From NCBI GenBank assembly GCA_030038995.1, contig JASHQS010000011.1, positions 1 through 61,541 of the forward strand: a DNA stretch of 61,541 nucleotides. Reading direction: 5' to 3'. Under the pieces are notes generated by a model, which did not search any database, was not told the origin of the DNA, and saw only the letters and a program-made list of their open reading frames with translations. This document shows, one piece after another, positions 28,942 to 38,500 of this stretch. This DNA comes from Xanthobacteraceae bacterium. Its GTDB lineage: Bacteria > Pseudomonadota > Alphaproteobacteria > Rhizobiales > Xanthobacteraceae. The position numbers and the translations under genes are program-made. The first letter of the stretch is position 1. Every line of letters starts with the position of its first letter.

Positions 28942-30177
28942 TCAGCCGGCAAAGCTCTGCAGTCCATGCTGGAATTCGTCTTGGACTTTGCGATCCGTGA
29001 GCCAATGCAGCTGATAATCGCTGTCCAGGGCGAACATCATCTTAAAAGCGTCAAAATTGTTCTGCAGCAGACCGTACAAGGAGATCGACTTGATCTTGTA
29101 TTTGAAGTACCATTCGTTGTCGTCGAAATCGTAGATGTAGTTTCTGGCCGCCCATTTGTAATGAGTAGCGGCCGGCTTGCATATTTTTTGCCCGTTGTTG
29201 TTGTTCGCCATGCTCCAAAACTGATAGTCCGGCGTATTGTACCAGTTGATCAGATAGTCGGTGATCGCCTGCCTTATGTCCGTTCCCGAATAATAGAACA
29301 ATGGGCCGCGCAATGCGCAGTGCGTGTAGCGCAGGTTGAATATGATCCACCAGAAGAAATCGTGCAGACTGTAGATCGGCACGTCGGCGGTCGCGATGTT
29401 CTGCACGATCTTTTCATAGAGCCAGCGGCCGACCCGGCGGTTTTGACCGTCGAGCGGGCCGCCGAAATCGAAATCGGGGCTCAGAAATGGGATCAACAAA
29501 TCGACAAACTTGCCGTACGGCAACTCCATCAATTTTGGATCGTCGCCGCAGCGGGTGAGCTCCGCCCGCCCAAGGCCGGATACCTCGTCGACCAATCGCC
29601 AGTAGCTGAAATAGAATTGCGTAGCCTGCTCGGTGCCGAAGATATCGTCTCCGGTATCGGCGGTGATCGGATAATAACCTTGGGCGATCAGATCGTTGTA
29701 CTTCATCCTGTTCGAATCGAGCAGGGTCACCTGATTTTTGATGTAGCGATCGAACAGCACGGGATTTTCCGCGGCCGAGTTGATATTGCAGCAAAAGGCC
29801 ACCGACTTGAGCTCTTCCCGGTCGAGATTTTTCAGCATGGCGACGGCGCAAACGGTACTGTCTATGCCTCCCGAATAGAGCAAGGCCACCCGTTTGCCGC
29901 CGCGGATCAGGCCGCGGATTTCCAGCGCCCTTTGATCCGAGATGTCGGCGAATGATTTTTTGAAATTGGGATCGTAGGCGGGCATCGCCAAGTGCGGATG
30001 GACGGTCATCGGCCAAGGCGTGGTCCACAGCCCGTTGCGGGCCGCCATGGTTTGCGGGCGAAACCGCCGCGCCAGATCAAGCCAAAAGCGGCCCTTTTCC
30101 GACGCGTTTTGGTAGCAGCGGTCTTTGAGCGCGGTATCCGGCCGGTCACGCGTGATTGTCAGATAGTATTGCGGCAT
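28942..30177 (-). CDS. Asparagine-synthetase-like ATP-PPase without glutaminase domain
   Basis: Product of 411 residues. The PP-loop motif RVALLYSGGIDSTVCAVAML (SGGIDS at 102-107) places it in the AANH/N-type ATP pyrophosphatase superfamily. There is no N-terminal Cys or class II glutamine amidotransferase domain. The C-terminal 200 residues are rich in Tyr/Trp/Phe/Asn and unlike AsnB. It should adenylate a carboxylate or amide and couple it to an amine. Base composition is visibly lower in GC than flanking housekeeping genes, a sign of transfer. It starts 15 bp after the preceding unknown gene. Confidence 0.75.
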   Translation of the reverse strand: MPQYYLTITRDRPDTALKDRCYQNASEKGRFWLDLARRFRPQTMAARNGLWTTPWPMTVHPHLAMPAYDPNFKKSFADISDQRALEIRGLIRGGKRVALLYSGGIDSTVCAVAMLKNLDREELKSVAFCCNINSAAENPVLFDRYIKNQVTLLDSNRMKYNDLIAQGYYPITADTGDDIFGTEQATQFYFSYWRLVDEVSGLGRAELTRCGDDPKLMELPYGKFVDLLIPFLSPDFDFGGPLDGQNRRVGRWLYEKIVQNIATADVPIYSLHDFFWWIIFNLRYTHCALRGPLFYYSGTDIRQAITDYLINWYNTPDYQFWSMANNNNGQKICKPAATHYKWAARNYIYDFDDNEWYFKYKIKSISLYGLLQNNFDAFKMMFALDSDYQLHWLTDRKVQDEFQHGLQSFAG

Positions 30178-30192
30178 CGGCCGGCCACGTGC

Positions 30193-30864
30193 TCAGGCGT
30201 CTTTGAACGGCGGCGTATTCTGACGATACAGCAATCGATTAAAGCGCGTATAGTAGATCATGCGATGATGCAGGTCGAGGCGCTCGGAAAGGATTGCGTC
30301 GATGTCCCGCTGGGCCTGATCGACCGTGTCGAAACGGTAGAGCACCTGTTCGACGCGCAGAAAAGCCCGGCGATCCAAATTGACGTACGGACTGAATTCC
30401 GGGAAAAATTGCTCAAACATTTCGGCAGCGTTGACGTTGTGGAGTGCCTCCGTGAGATAGAGCGCGTAACAGGCCCGCACGACAAAGCCGAGGCAGCCCT
30501 GCACTTTGCGGATATCCGCTTCGGCGACGTGCGCGGCCGGACCCCGGTAAGCCAGCTTTCGGCTGCCGACGTTGGGAAAGATCTGCGGGATATGAAAGGC
30601 CGACTGGGTAATGCGCTTTTCCGGGGCCCAGAGGTGGCAATTTGAATTATCGACAACCTGCTTCGGCGGATCGAATGCGGCGACCAGCAAGATCATCTTG
30701 GACGAAAAGAAGGTCGCCGCCTTCAACGACAGGAACAAGTCCCGCGCATCGACAAAGACGATGCGATCGAGCGCTGGAGAGTAAAACCCGTAGCACGCCC
30801 GGCTGCGGTCGGCGCGGAAGAAACGATCGATAAATCCCATGGGTCGCAGCGGCTTGGCTGGCAA
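30193..30864 (-). CDS. Unrecognised protein of the peptide-like locus
   Basis: Product of 223 residues if started at TTG 30864, chosen because AAAAGGAG (30872-30880 on the complementary strand) lies 7 bases upstream. ATG 30840 and GTG 30981 are alternatives in frame. Visible segments are RACYGFYSPALDRIVFVDAR, LWAPEKRITQSAFHIPQIFP and the C-terminal YYTRFNRLLYRQNTPPF. No signal peptide or membrane helix. I do not recognise a family. Its close packing with the asparagine-synthetase-like gene suggests a dedicated partner, perhaps a substrate-binding or scaffold subunit (inference). Confidence 0.7.
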   Translation of the reverse strand: MPAKPLRPMGFIDRFFRADRSRACYGFYSPALDRIVFVDARDLFLSLKAATFFSSKMILLVAAFDPPKQVVDNSNCHLWAPEKRITQSAFHIPQIFPNVGSRKLAYRGPAAHVAEADIRKVQGCLGFVVRACYALYLTEALHNVNAAEMFEQFFPEFSPYVNLDRRAFLRVEQVLYRFDTVDQAQRDIDAILSERLDLHHRMIYYTRFNRLLYRQNTPPFKDA

Positions 30865-31073
30865 GGAACGGCTCCTTTTGTCGTCATCCTGGCGCCGGCC
30901 GGAAACCGCCAGCAAACCGATGGACCTGAAAAGCGATTCGGCCCGCTCCGGCGATGGGCGCAGGGCGTGAGCCGCCGGCACAAGAGGCGCCTCTCGGCTC
31001 GCCGCCGGCCGTCAAGCCGGCTATCGCGCGGTATTGCGGGGTCTCTGCGGCTTCGGTGAACGGCGGCGCGATA

Positions 31074-31169
31074 TCACACCGGCGGCCCGCAAACGACGAC
31101 GGTGGGAGCCGCAAAGCCCCCACCGCCTTCGACGTTTTCGTCTACCGCCGGCGTGCTCGCCGTCTGCAA
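31074..31169 (-). CDS. Possible 31-residue peptide (precursor candidate)
   Basis: A TTG directly after the dctP-like stop opens a 31-codon frame ending in TGA at 31074. GGAG lies 7 bases upstream, inside the last dctP codons. The first half is acidic and ends DENVEGGGG. The second half, FAAPTVVVCGPPV, is hydrophobic with one Cys and a GPP end. This resembles leader plus core of a ribosomally made, modified peptide, and the neighbours include an ATP-PPase, a hydroxylase and a kinase-like protein. A 31-codon frame is common by chance in GC-rich DNA, so this is a hypothesis. Confidence 0.3.
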   Translation of the reverse strand: MQTASTPAVDENVEGGGGFAAPTVVVCGPPV

Positions 31170-32120
31170 TCACGCACTCCGTATTTTCTCGATCAAGCCG
31201 CCGAAGATCGGCTCGTACTTGGCGTAGACCGGTCCAACCGCTTCCTTGAACCTGTCCTGCTCGCCGGCCGACAACGTGACCACCTTGATGCCGTCGTTGG
31301 CGCAGCGCTGCTGGACCAGAGCGATGTCGTCGACCGATTCCTGACGCTCGAAGCGCGCGGCGTTCAATGCCGCCTCCGAGATGACCGTTTTCAGATCGTC
31401 GCCGACGCTGTCCCAGAACTTGGCGCTGACGATGATCGAGGTGAGGAACAGGCTGTGCGCCGTGTCGTTGATGACCTCGCACACCTCGTTCTGGTTGAGC
31501 GCGTAGAAGCGCGGATAGGTGCTCTCGCCGCCGGCGATCACACCCTGCTCGACCGCCTCGGTGATGTCTTCCAGCTCCATGATCACCGGCTCGGCGCCGA
31601 TCGCCTTGAAGGTATCGACCGCGACCGGGCTGCGGTTGCTGCGCACCTTCAGGCCGACGAAGTCCTGCATCGAGTTGATCTCGGTCCGGGCCGGAATCAT
31701 GCGGAACCCGCCACTGTAGGTAAAGGCCAGGCCTTTGACGTTGGAGTTTTTCGCACTCAGATCGTCGAGCAGGCAGCGGCCGATCTCGCCGTCCAACACC
31801 CGGGCGGCATGCTGATGATCGCGGAACAGGAACGGCAGATCGAGCACGTTCATGTCCTTGTTGTAACGCTCACCGAGCCAGGTCGTGTACATCTGGCTCA
31901 TCTCGATCGCCCCCGATTCCATGAGGTCGAGCAGATCGTGCTTGGTCACCTTCCTGCCGCCATTGTATTTGCCGGCGTACTCGCTCAGCGTCAGCACTTC
32001 GATGTCAAGTTGTCCGAAGGCGCGCGCGTTGACTTCCGCAGAAAACTTCTTCGCCGCGCGTACGAATAGCTCGATGGGCTCGTGCGCCAGAACCCAACGT
32101 ATCTTACGAGGTTCGTTCAT
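31170..32120 (-). CDS. DctP-like (TRAP-type) solute-binding protein lacking a signal peptide
   Basis: Product of 316 residues of the DctP family: GAIEMSQMYTTWLGERYNKD, MNVLDLPFLFRDHQHA, GFRMIPARTEINSMQDFVGL and the signature KVRSNRSPVAVDTFKAIGAE with the conserved Arg. The protein opens directly with the mature fold (MNEPRKIRWVLAHEP); no hydrophobic signal is seen, and an earlier in-frame start at 32141 adds only 7 residues without one. AGGAGAAGG lies just before ATG 32120. No DctQ/DctM membrane genes are present. A cytoplasmic ligand-binding role is likely (inference). Confidence 0.85.
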   Translation of the reverse strand: MNEPRKIRWVLAHEPIELFVRAAKKFSAEVNARAFGQLDIEVLTLSEYAGKYNGGRKVTKHDLLDLMESGAIEMSQMYTTWLGERYNKDMNVLDLPFLFRDHQHAARVLDGEIGRCLLDDLSAKNSNVKGLAFTYSGGFRMIPARTEINSMQDFVGLKVRSNRSPVAVDTFKAIGAEPVIMELEDITEAVEQGVIAGGESTYPRFYALNQNEVCEVINDTAHSLFLTSIIVSAKFWDSVGDDLKTVISEAALNAARFERQESVDDIALVQQRCANDGIKVVTLSAGEQDRFKEAVGPVYAKYEPIFGGLIEKIRSA

Positions 32121-32219
32121 GGCCTTCTCCTGTTGATGCAAACAAGAATCTTGCGAGTCGTTCGAGTGAGACGCAGTATCGAAAGCGCGTATCCCACGAC
32201 GGGCGTACGCACGTCCTAT

Positions 32220-32248
32220 AGTTTATACTACTTTTTTCGCAATGTAAA
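32220..32248 (-). promoter_or_regulatory. Sigma-70-like promoter for the dctP-like gene cluster
   Basis: On the minus strand TTTACA (32243-32248) and TAAACT (32220-32225) are spaced by 17 bases within an AT-rich patch that stands out from its surroundings. It lies about 100 bases upstream of ATG 32120 and downstream of the second RND gene, so the dctP-to-oxygenase genes can be transcribed separately from the pump. Confidence 0.6.
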
Positions 32249-32334
32249 CGTGCTAGGCGGTCCCGCCAATTCGCAATCGAACACCTCGAAGTTGTAAAAA
32301 ATGCAATGCCTTTCAAAGGGATGAGGGCGCGGCC

Positions 32335-35300
32335 CTACGCCGATGCAGGCGGCCTTCGCCGCAACCGCAGCCGATCGACGAGTTCATAGACCACCGGCGT
32401 GGTGTACAGCGTCAAAAGCTGCGAAAACACCAGGCCGCCCACCGTGGCAATTCCGAGCGGCTGGCGCAGCTCATGGCCCGGGCCGGTGCCGAGCGCGATC
32501 GGTATCGCGCTGAGAATCGTCACCAGCGTCGTCATGACGATCGGCCGGACGCGGATGCGGGCGACGCGCCTGATCGCCTCGCCGGCGGAAAGCATCTCCT
32601 GACGCTGAGCGACGAGGGCAAAATCGACCATCATGATGGCGTTCTTCATTACGATGCCGACGACAAGGATACAGGCAATGGCCGTGATGAGGGTGAACTC
32701 GACTCTGGTCAGCGCCAGCGCCAGCAAGGCGCCGAACGCGGCGGACGGCAGCGTTGTAAGAATGGTGAAGGGATGCACATAGCTTTCATACAACATGCCG
32801 AGCACGACGTAGACGGCGAACAACGCAGCGAGAAACAGCAGCGCCTGGCTGATCCAAGCGGCGCTTGCCGCAGCGGCCTCGCCGCGGAATTCCGCCCTGA
32901 TGTCATCGGCGAGGTGGATGTCCGCCTCGGCGGCCCGGATCTTGGCAATAGCTTCGCCGATCGAAACGCCGGGGCTCGTATCAAATGACAGGGTAATCGA
33001 CGGAAACTGATCGGAATGGCGCAACCACATGGCCGCATGCCCGCGATGCGGCCGCGCCAGCGCGGCGAGCGGAACCTGGGCGTTGATGCTGCTGCCCGCC
33101 AGCGCAGAGCCGGGGGCGGCGCTGCTCGGCGCGCTGGCGGACGGCTTGGCGCCCAATACCGTGACTTGCGGATTGGCACCGCCCGCCGCGCCGGCTCCAA
33201 GGATGAGCGTGCCCGACGCCGAAGATTGCGGCTTGACCGCCCCCAACACGAAAAGTTCGCGGACCGCCGCCGGTCTGTTTTGGAACTCGGGGTCGACCTC
33301 CATGACCACTCTGGAAAAATTGAAGGGCAGGTAAATGGTGGCGATCTGCCGCTGCCCGAATGCATCGTAGAGCGTGTTGTCGATCGCCGTCGGCGTCACG
33401 CCGAAGGCGGCGGCGCGCCGGCGGTCAACCACCAGGCCGGCCTCGAGCCCCGACGTTTCGGCGGTGGTGATGATATCGGTAAGCTGCGGCATTTCCCGCA
33501 TCTTCCGCCGCATGATTTCGCTCCAGCGCCACAGCTTGTCCGCATCCGAACCGATCATCGTGTACTGATATCGCGACGCCGTATTCTCCACGCCGAGCTG
33601 CAGGTCCTGCCACGGCTTGAAGAACAGGCGCACTCCGGGGACGCCTGCGAGCTCCTTGCGCATGCGGTCGATGACCTCTCCGACCGACGCCTTGCGCTCT
33701 TCGAGCGGTTTCAGGCTGACCGTGATGAAGCCGTTGTTCAGGGGCGAGCCATCGTCGGTGCCGATGTAAGACGCCAAGCCCGCGACGGCGGGGTCCTTGA
33801 GCAGCGCACCGGTGATCGTGCGTTGCAAACGCTCCATGGCGGCAAACGAGACGTTGGCAATCGTTACGGTGCGCACCGCCACGATCCCGGTATCCTGGGT
33901 CGGCATGAAACCCTTGGGCAGCAGGACGAAGAGCCCCGCCGTGCCGGCCAGCGCCGCCACCAAGGTGCCGACGATGATCGTTGGATGCGCCAGCGCCCAT
34001 TCCAGGGTGCGCATGTAGAAGGCGATGGCGGCGGAGTCGCGGCGCTGCCGCGAAGCCGCGTTGGCCGGGCGGCGCCTCCTGAGCAATCGGCTGCACAGCA
34101 TCGGCGTAACGGTCAACGAGACGAGCGCCGAGACGATTATCGCCGTCGCCAACGTGACGCCGAACTCGCGGAAGTAGCGCCCGACCACATCGGGCATGAA
34201 CAGCACCGGCAACAGCGCGCCGAGCAGGGCTCCGGTAATGGAGACCACCGTGAACCCCATTTGCCTGGAACCTTTCAGCGCCGCGGTCAGTGCGTCGTCG
34301 CCGCCGTCCGCCAGTCGCGCGATGTTTTCGACGATGATCACCGCGTCGTCGACGATGAATCCGATCGAAATCGTCAGCGCCATCAGCGACAGGTTATCGA
34401 AGCTGTAACCGTTAAGGTACATGACGACCGTCGTGCCGCCGAGCACCACGGGAATCGTAAGCGCAGGAATGACGGTCGCCCAAAACCGCCTGAGGAACAG
34501 CGCGATGATCAGCACGACGAGCGCAATGGCCGTCTTCAAGGTGGTCTGGACGTCGGCAATGGACGCTCTGATCAGCATCGTGCGGTCGAACAGCACGTGC
34601 ACTTTGATGGCCGGCGGCAGCCAGCGGGCGAGCTCCGGCAGCATCGCCTTCACCGCATCGACGATCTCGACGACGTTTGCCTCGGGCTGCTTGAAGACGA
34701 AAACGAGCACCGACTGCTTGTCGTCGAACCAGCCGTCCAACTTGTCGTTTATGACATCGTCGCTGATGCTGGCGACGTCCTGCAGGTATATCGGGTGGCC
34801 GTTGCGGTAGCCGACGACGACGTTGCGATAATCGGCGGCGACCTTGGCCTGGTCGTTGGCGTTGATGAAATAAGACTGATCGCCGATGTGGATCGATCCT
34901 TTGGGCAGGTTGACCGTTGCGGTGGTGACCGCGACGCGGACCTGCTCGAGCGATACGCCCATGTTCGCGAGCTGCAACGGCGACACGCGAATGCGCACGC
35001 CCTTGCGGTCGGCCCCGGAGATGCGGACCTGAGCGACCCCCGGAATTTCCGAAAGCTTCTGCACCACGACGCTGTCGGCATAATCGTAAACGTCGCCCGC
35101 CGGCAGCAGGTCGGAATTAAGCGCCAGCGCGATGACCGCGAATCCGCCCGGGTTCGCTTTGACGTAGTAGGGCGGCTGCGGCAGATCCTTCGGCAGGTTC
35201 GGCGCGGCCGCGTTGATGGCCGCTTGGACTTCCGTGCCGGCGGCATCGATATCCTTGGCCAGATCGAATTGCATGACGATCGAGGTGCCGCCGGGCGCGC

Positions 35301-35550
35301 TGAACGAAGCCATCTCGACGATTCCGGGAATCAGTCCCAGTTCGGCTTCGAGTGGCTGCGACAAAGACGATGCGATCGTATCGGCGCTGGCGCCGGGAAG
35401 GATCGCGTAGACCACGATGGTCGGTCGTTCCACCGCGGGCAGCGACGCGATCGGCAGCCTCGGGTAACAGGTCACTCCCAGCAGCAGAATGCCGAAAGCC
35501 AACAGCAGCGTCGCGACCGGTCGGCGGACAAACGGCTGCGACAGGTTCAT
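32335..35550 (-). CDS. RND efflux pump inner-membrane subunit (MdtC/MuxC-like)
   Basis: Product of 1071 residues. It opens MNLSQPFVRRPVATLLLAFG, has two large periplasmic loops and twelve expected helices, and contains the proton-relay segment LTISIGFIVDDAVIIVENIA in the fourth helix. The C-terminal half has VVGIVMKNAIMMVDFAL. An Ala/Gly/Ser-rich insertion (about residues 790-850) sits in the second periplasmic loop. ATG 35550 is chosen over the open upstream frame because it aligns with the family. Paired with a second RND 35 bp upstream, as in mdtABC. Confidence 0.93.
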   Translation of the reverse strand: MNLSQPFVRRPVATLLLAFGILLLGVTCYPRLPIASLPAVERPTIVVYAILPGASADTIASSLSQPLEAELGLIPGIVEMASFSAPGGTSIVMQFDLAKDIDAAGTEVQAAINAAAPNLPKDLPQPPYYVKANPGGFAVIALALNSDLLPAGDVYDYADSVVVQKLSEIPGVAQVRISGADRKGVRIRVSPLQLANMGVSLEQVRVAVTTATVNLPKGSIHIGDQSYFINANDQAKVAADYRNVVVGYRNGHPIYLQDVASISDDVINDKLDGWFDDKQSVLVFVFKQPEANVVEIVDAVKAMLPELARWLPPAIKVHVLFDRTMLIRASIADVQTTLKTAIALVVLIIALFLRRFWATVIPALTIPVVLGGTTVVMYLNGYSFDNLSLMALTISIGFIVDDAVIIVENIARLADGGDDALTAALKGSRQMGFTVVSITGALLGALLPVLFMPDVVGRYFREFGVTLATAIIVSALVSLTVTPMLCSRLLRRRRPANAASRQRRDSAAIAFYMRTLEWALAHPTIIVGTLVAALAGTAGLFVLLPKGFMPTQDTGIVAVRTVTIANVSFAAMERLQRTITGALLKDPAVAGLASYIGTDDGSPLNNGFITVSLKPLEERKASVGEVIDRMRKELAGVPGVRLFFKPWQDLQLGVENTASRYQYTMIGSDADKLWRWSEIMRRKMREMPQLTDIITTAETSGLEAGLVVDRRRAAAFGVTPTAIDNTLYDAFGQRQIATIYLPFNFSRVVMEVDPEFQNRPAAVRELFVLGAVKPQSSASGTLILGAGAAGGANPQVTVLGAKPSASAPSSAAPGSALAGSSINAQVPLAALARPHRGHAAMWLRHSDQFPSITLSFDTSPGVSIGEAIAKIRAAEADIHLADDIRAEFRGEAAAASAAWISQALLFLAALFAVYVVLGMLYESYVHPFTILTTLPSAAFGALLALALTRVEFTLITAIACILVVGIVMKNAIMMVDFALVAQRQEMLSAGEAIRRVARIRVRPIVMTTLVTILSAIPIALGTGPGHELRQPLGIATVGGLVFSQLLTLYTTPVVYELVDRLRLRRRPPASA

Positions 35551-35585
35551 AAGGCGCCCTTCTGCCCAAGGTCGCTGCCGCTCGC

Positions 35586-38500
35586 TCACCCGGCGACGCC
35601 GGCGCCGACGCCGCCCCAATGGGCCGCCGTCGTGAAACGCCGTTGCAGCCAATCGAACGCCAGATAAATGACCGGCGTGGTGTAGAGGGTCAGCGTCTGC
35701 GAGAAAATCAGCCCGCCGACCAGAGCAACGCCCAGCGGCCGCCGCAACTCGGAGCCGATTCCGCTGCTGACGGCCAACGGTATGGCGCCGAGCAACGCCG
35801 CCATGGTGGTCATCATGATCGGCCGGAAGCGAAGGATGCAGGCCTCGCGAATGGCGGCAAGCGGCGTCAGCCCGCGTTCCCGCTCGGCCGCCAAGGCAAA
35901 ATCCACCATCATGATGGCATTCTTCTTGACGATGCCTATCAACAGCACCATGCCGATCAGCGAGATCACGTCGAGGGGCTCGCCCGCCAGCATCAGCGCC
36001 AGCAGCGCACCGACGCCGGCCGAAGGCAGAGTGGAGAGAATGGTAATGGGATGGATGAAGCTTTCATACAAGACGCCGAGCACGATGTAGACGGTGATGA
36101 TAGCCGCGAGGATCAGGAGCGTCTCGTTTTGCAGCGACGAGACGAACTCCGCCGCAGTCCCGGCAAGCGAGGTCTTGACCGAGTCGGGCAGGGCGGCGCT
36201 TTTTTCCGCCTGGCGCAAGACATCCACGCCGCGTCCGAGCGACACGCCGTCGGCCAAGTTGAACGAGACGGTGGTGGCCGGAAACAAGCCCTGGTGGGTG
36301 ATGGCGAGCGGCGCGGTGCGCCGCTCGACGTGCGCGAAGGACGACAGCGGAACCGAGGCGGCAGCCTGATGAAAGTCGTTGCCGAGGCCGCTGGCGTTGT
36401 TGCCGTTCGCGGCATCCTGGCTGCCGATATAGATCTTGTCGAGAACCGCGGGATCATTGCGGAACGCGGGGTCTACTTCGAGAACGATGTGATACTGGGT
36501 GAGCGAGGTGAAGACGGTCGCGATCTGCCGCTGTCCGAACGCATCGTAGAGAATCTGGTCGACCGCGTTCATGGTGACGCCGAAGCGGGCCGCAGCGGCG
36601 CGGTCGACCGTGATCAGCATCTGCAGGCCGTCATCCTGCTGGTCGCTGGTGACGTCGGCCAGTTCCGGCCGGCGCCGCAGTCGATCCACCAGGCGCGCGG
36701 TCCACTGGCGGACCTCGTCCTCGTCGAGCGCCTGGACGACTTCCTGGTATTGCGTCCGCGACGCCCGCGCCTCGAGCGCGATATCCTGGGCCGGGTGAAG
36801 GTGGAGCGTGATTCCGGAGACCTGCGCCGCCCGTCGGTACAGCCGCTGCATGACGACGTCGACCGGCGCCCGCCGGTTCGGCGGGCCGATATCGATATAG
36901 AGCTGTCCGGTATTGAGCGTGGGATTGACAATGCCGGCGCCGACGAAGCTGCCGACCGACACCACGTCCGGATCTTCCCGGATGACGTTGGCCAGCGCCT
37001 GTTGTCGCGCCGCCATGGCGGCAAAGGAAATGTCCTGTGGCGCATCGGTGGTGCCGACCAGCAGGCCGGTATCCTGCTCCGGCAGGAAGCCCTTGGGCAC
37101 CACGACATACAGCCAGCCGGTCACGATCATCGTCGCCACGGCCAGGAGCAGCGTCAGCGCGCGGTGACGCAGCACCCAATCGAGTCCGACCACGTAGCCG
37201 CCGAGCAATCGCGCGAAGGCGCGCTCGCTCCAGCGCAACAGCGCGTTCGGCTGCGATCCTGCCGTCTCCACCTTGAGCAGGCGCCCGCACATCATCGGCG
37301 TCAGCGTCAATGAAACGATCAACGAAACGACCACCGCGAGCGACAAGGTGACGGCGAATTCGCGAAACAATCGTCCGACCACGCCCTCCATGAGCAGGAG
37401 CGGGATGAACACCGCAACCAGCGAGGCGGTGAGCGAAACGACGGTAAAGCCGATCTGCCGAGCCCCCTTCATCGCCGCCGTCAGCGGCGCCTCGCCGGCT
37501 TCGACGTAGCGGGTGATGTTCTCGATCATGACGATCGCGTCATCGACCACGAACCCCGAAGCGATCGTCAGCGCCATGAGCGACAGATTGTCGAGGCTGA
37601 AGCCGAGGACGGCCATGAGCGCAAAAGTGCCGATGATCGACACCGGCAGTACGATGCTCGGAATGAGCGTGGCCCAAAGTTTTCTCAGGAACAGAAAGAT
37701 GACGAGCACCACCAGGGCGACGGTCAGCAGCAACGTGAACTGCACGTCGGCGATCGAAGCCCGGATCGTCGTGGTCCGATCCGTGACGACGGCGATTTTC
37801 AATGCCGGCGGGACGCTGGTGCGCAGTTTCGGCAGCAGTGCCCTGACACTGTCGACGACCTCGATCGCGTTGGCGCCGGGCTGGCGCTGGATGTCGAGCA
37901 ATACGCAGGGAACGCCGTTGTACCAGGCGGCGAGCTCGGAATCTTCCGGCCCATCGACCGCGCGCCCGATGTCGCGCAGCAGCACCGGCGCATTGTTGCG
38001 ATAGGCCAGCACCGCATCGTTGAGCTCGTCGGCGGTGAACAACTGATCGTTGGCGCCGATCTCGAACGCCTGGCGCGGACCGTCGAGCCCGCCCTTCGGC
38101 GTGTCGACGGTCGTCGCCGCCACCGCCAGCCTGACATCCTCCAGCGACAGGCCCATACCGGCGGCCTTGGTCGGATTGATCTGCAGACGCACCGCGCGCG
38201 TTTGTCCGCCCTCCACCGAGACCTGGCCGACGCCGCGTATCTGCGAAAGCTTCTGCACCAGTACGGTTTCCGCGTAATCGTTGACGACGTGGAGCGGCAG
38301 CACGTCGGAGGTGAGCGCGAGAATAAGCACCGGCGTGTCGGCAGGATTGACCTGCCGGTAAATCGGCGGCGCCGGCAGAAGGCTGATCGGTATCCAACCC
38401 GAAGCCGCGTTGATCGCCGCTTGCACGTCCTGCGCCGCGGCGTCGATGTTGCGCGACAGCGCGAACTGAAGGGTGATCTGGCTGGTACCCTCGGAACTGG

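Noticed and set aside
30884..31123. A 79-codon minus-strand frame downstream of the DctP-like gene as the main peptide gene
   Set aside because: No ribosome binding site, composition typical of non-coding frames, and it overlaps both the 31-codon frame and the start of the next gene.
24345..31169. Lasso-peptide cluster
   Set aside because: HprK-like, sulfotransferase and asparagine-synthetase-like genes suggested it. However, no B1 (RRE/PqqD-like) or B2 (transglutaminase-like protease) protein was found, the ATP-PPase lacks the glutaminase domain, and the candidate peptide has no Asp/Glu at ring-closing positions.
33016..35667. Very long plus-strand frame (883 codons) opposite the second RND gene
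   Set aside because: It is Arg/His/Asp-rich with no family resemblance and is the antisense of a clear RND protein; an effect of GC-rich codon usage. The same holds for the long frames at 12823-15753 and 10232-11842.
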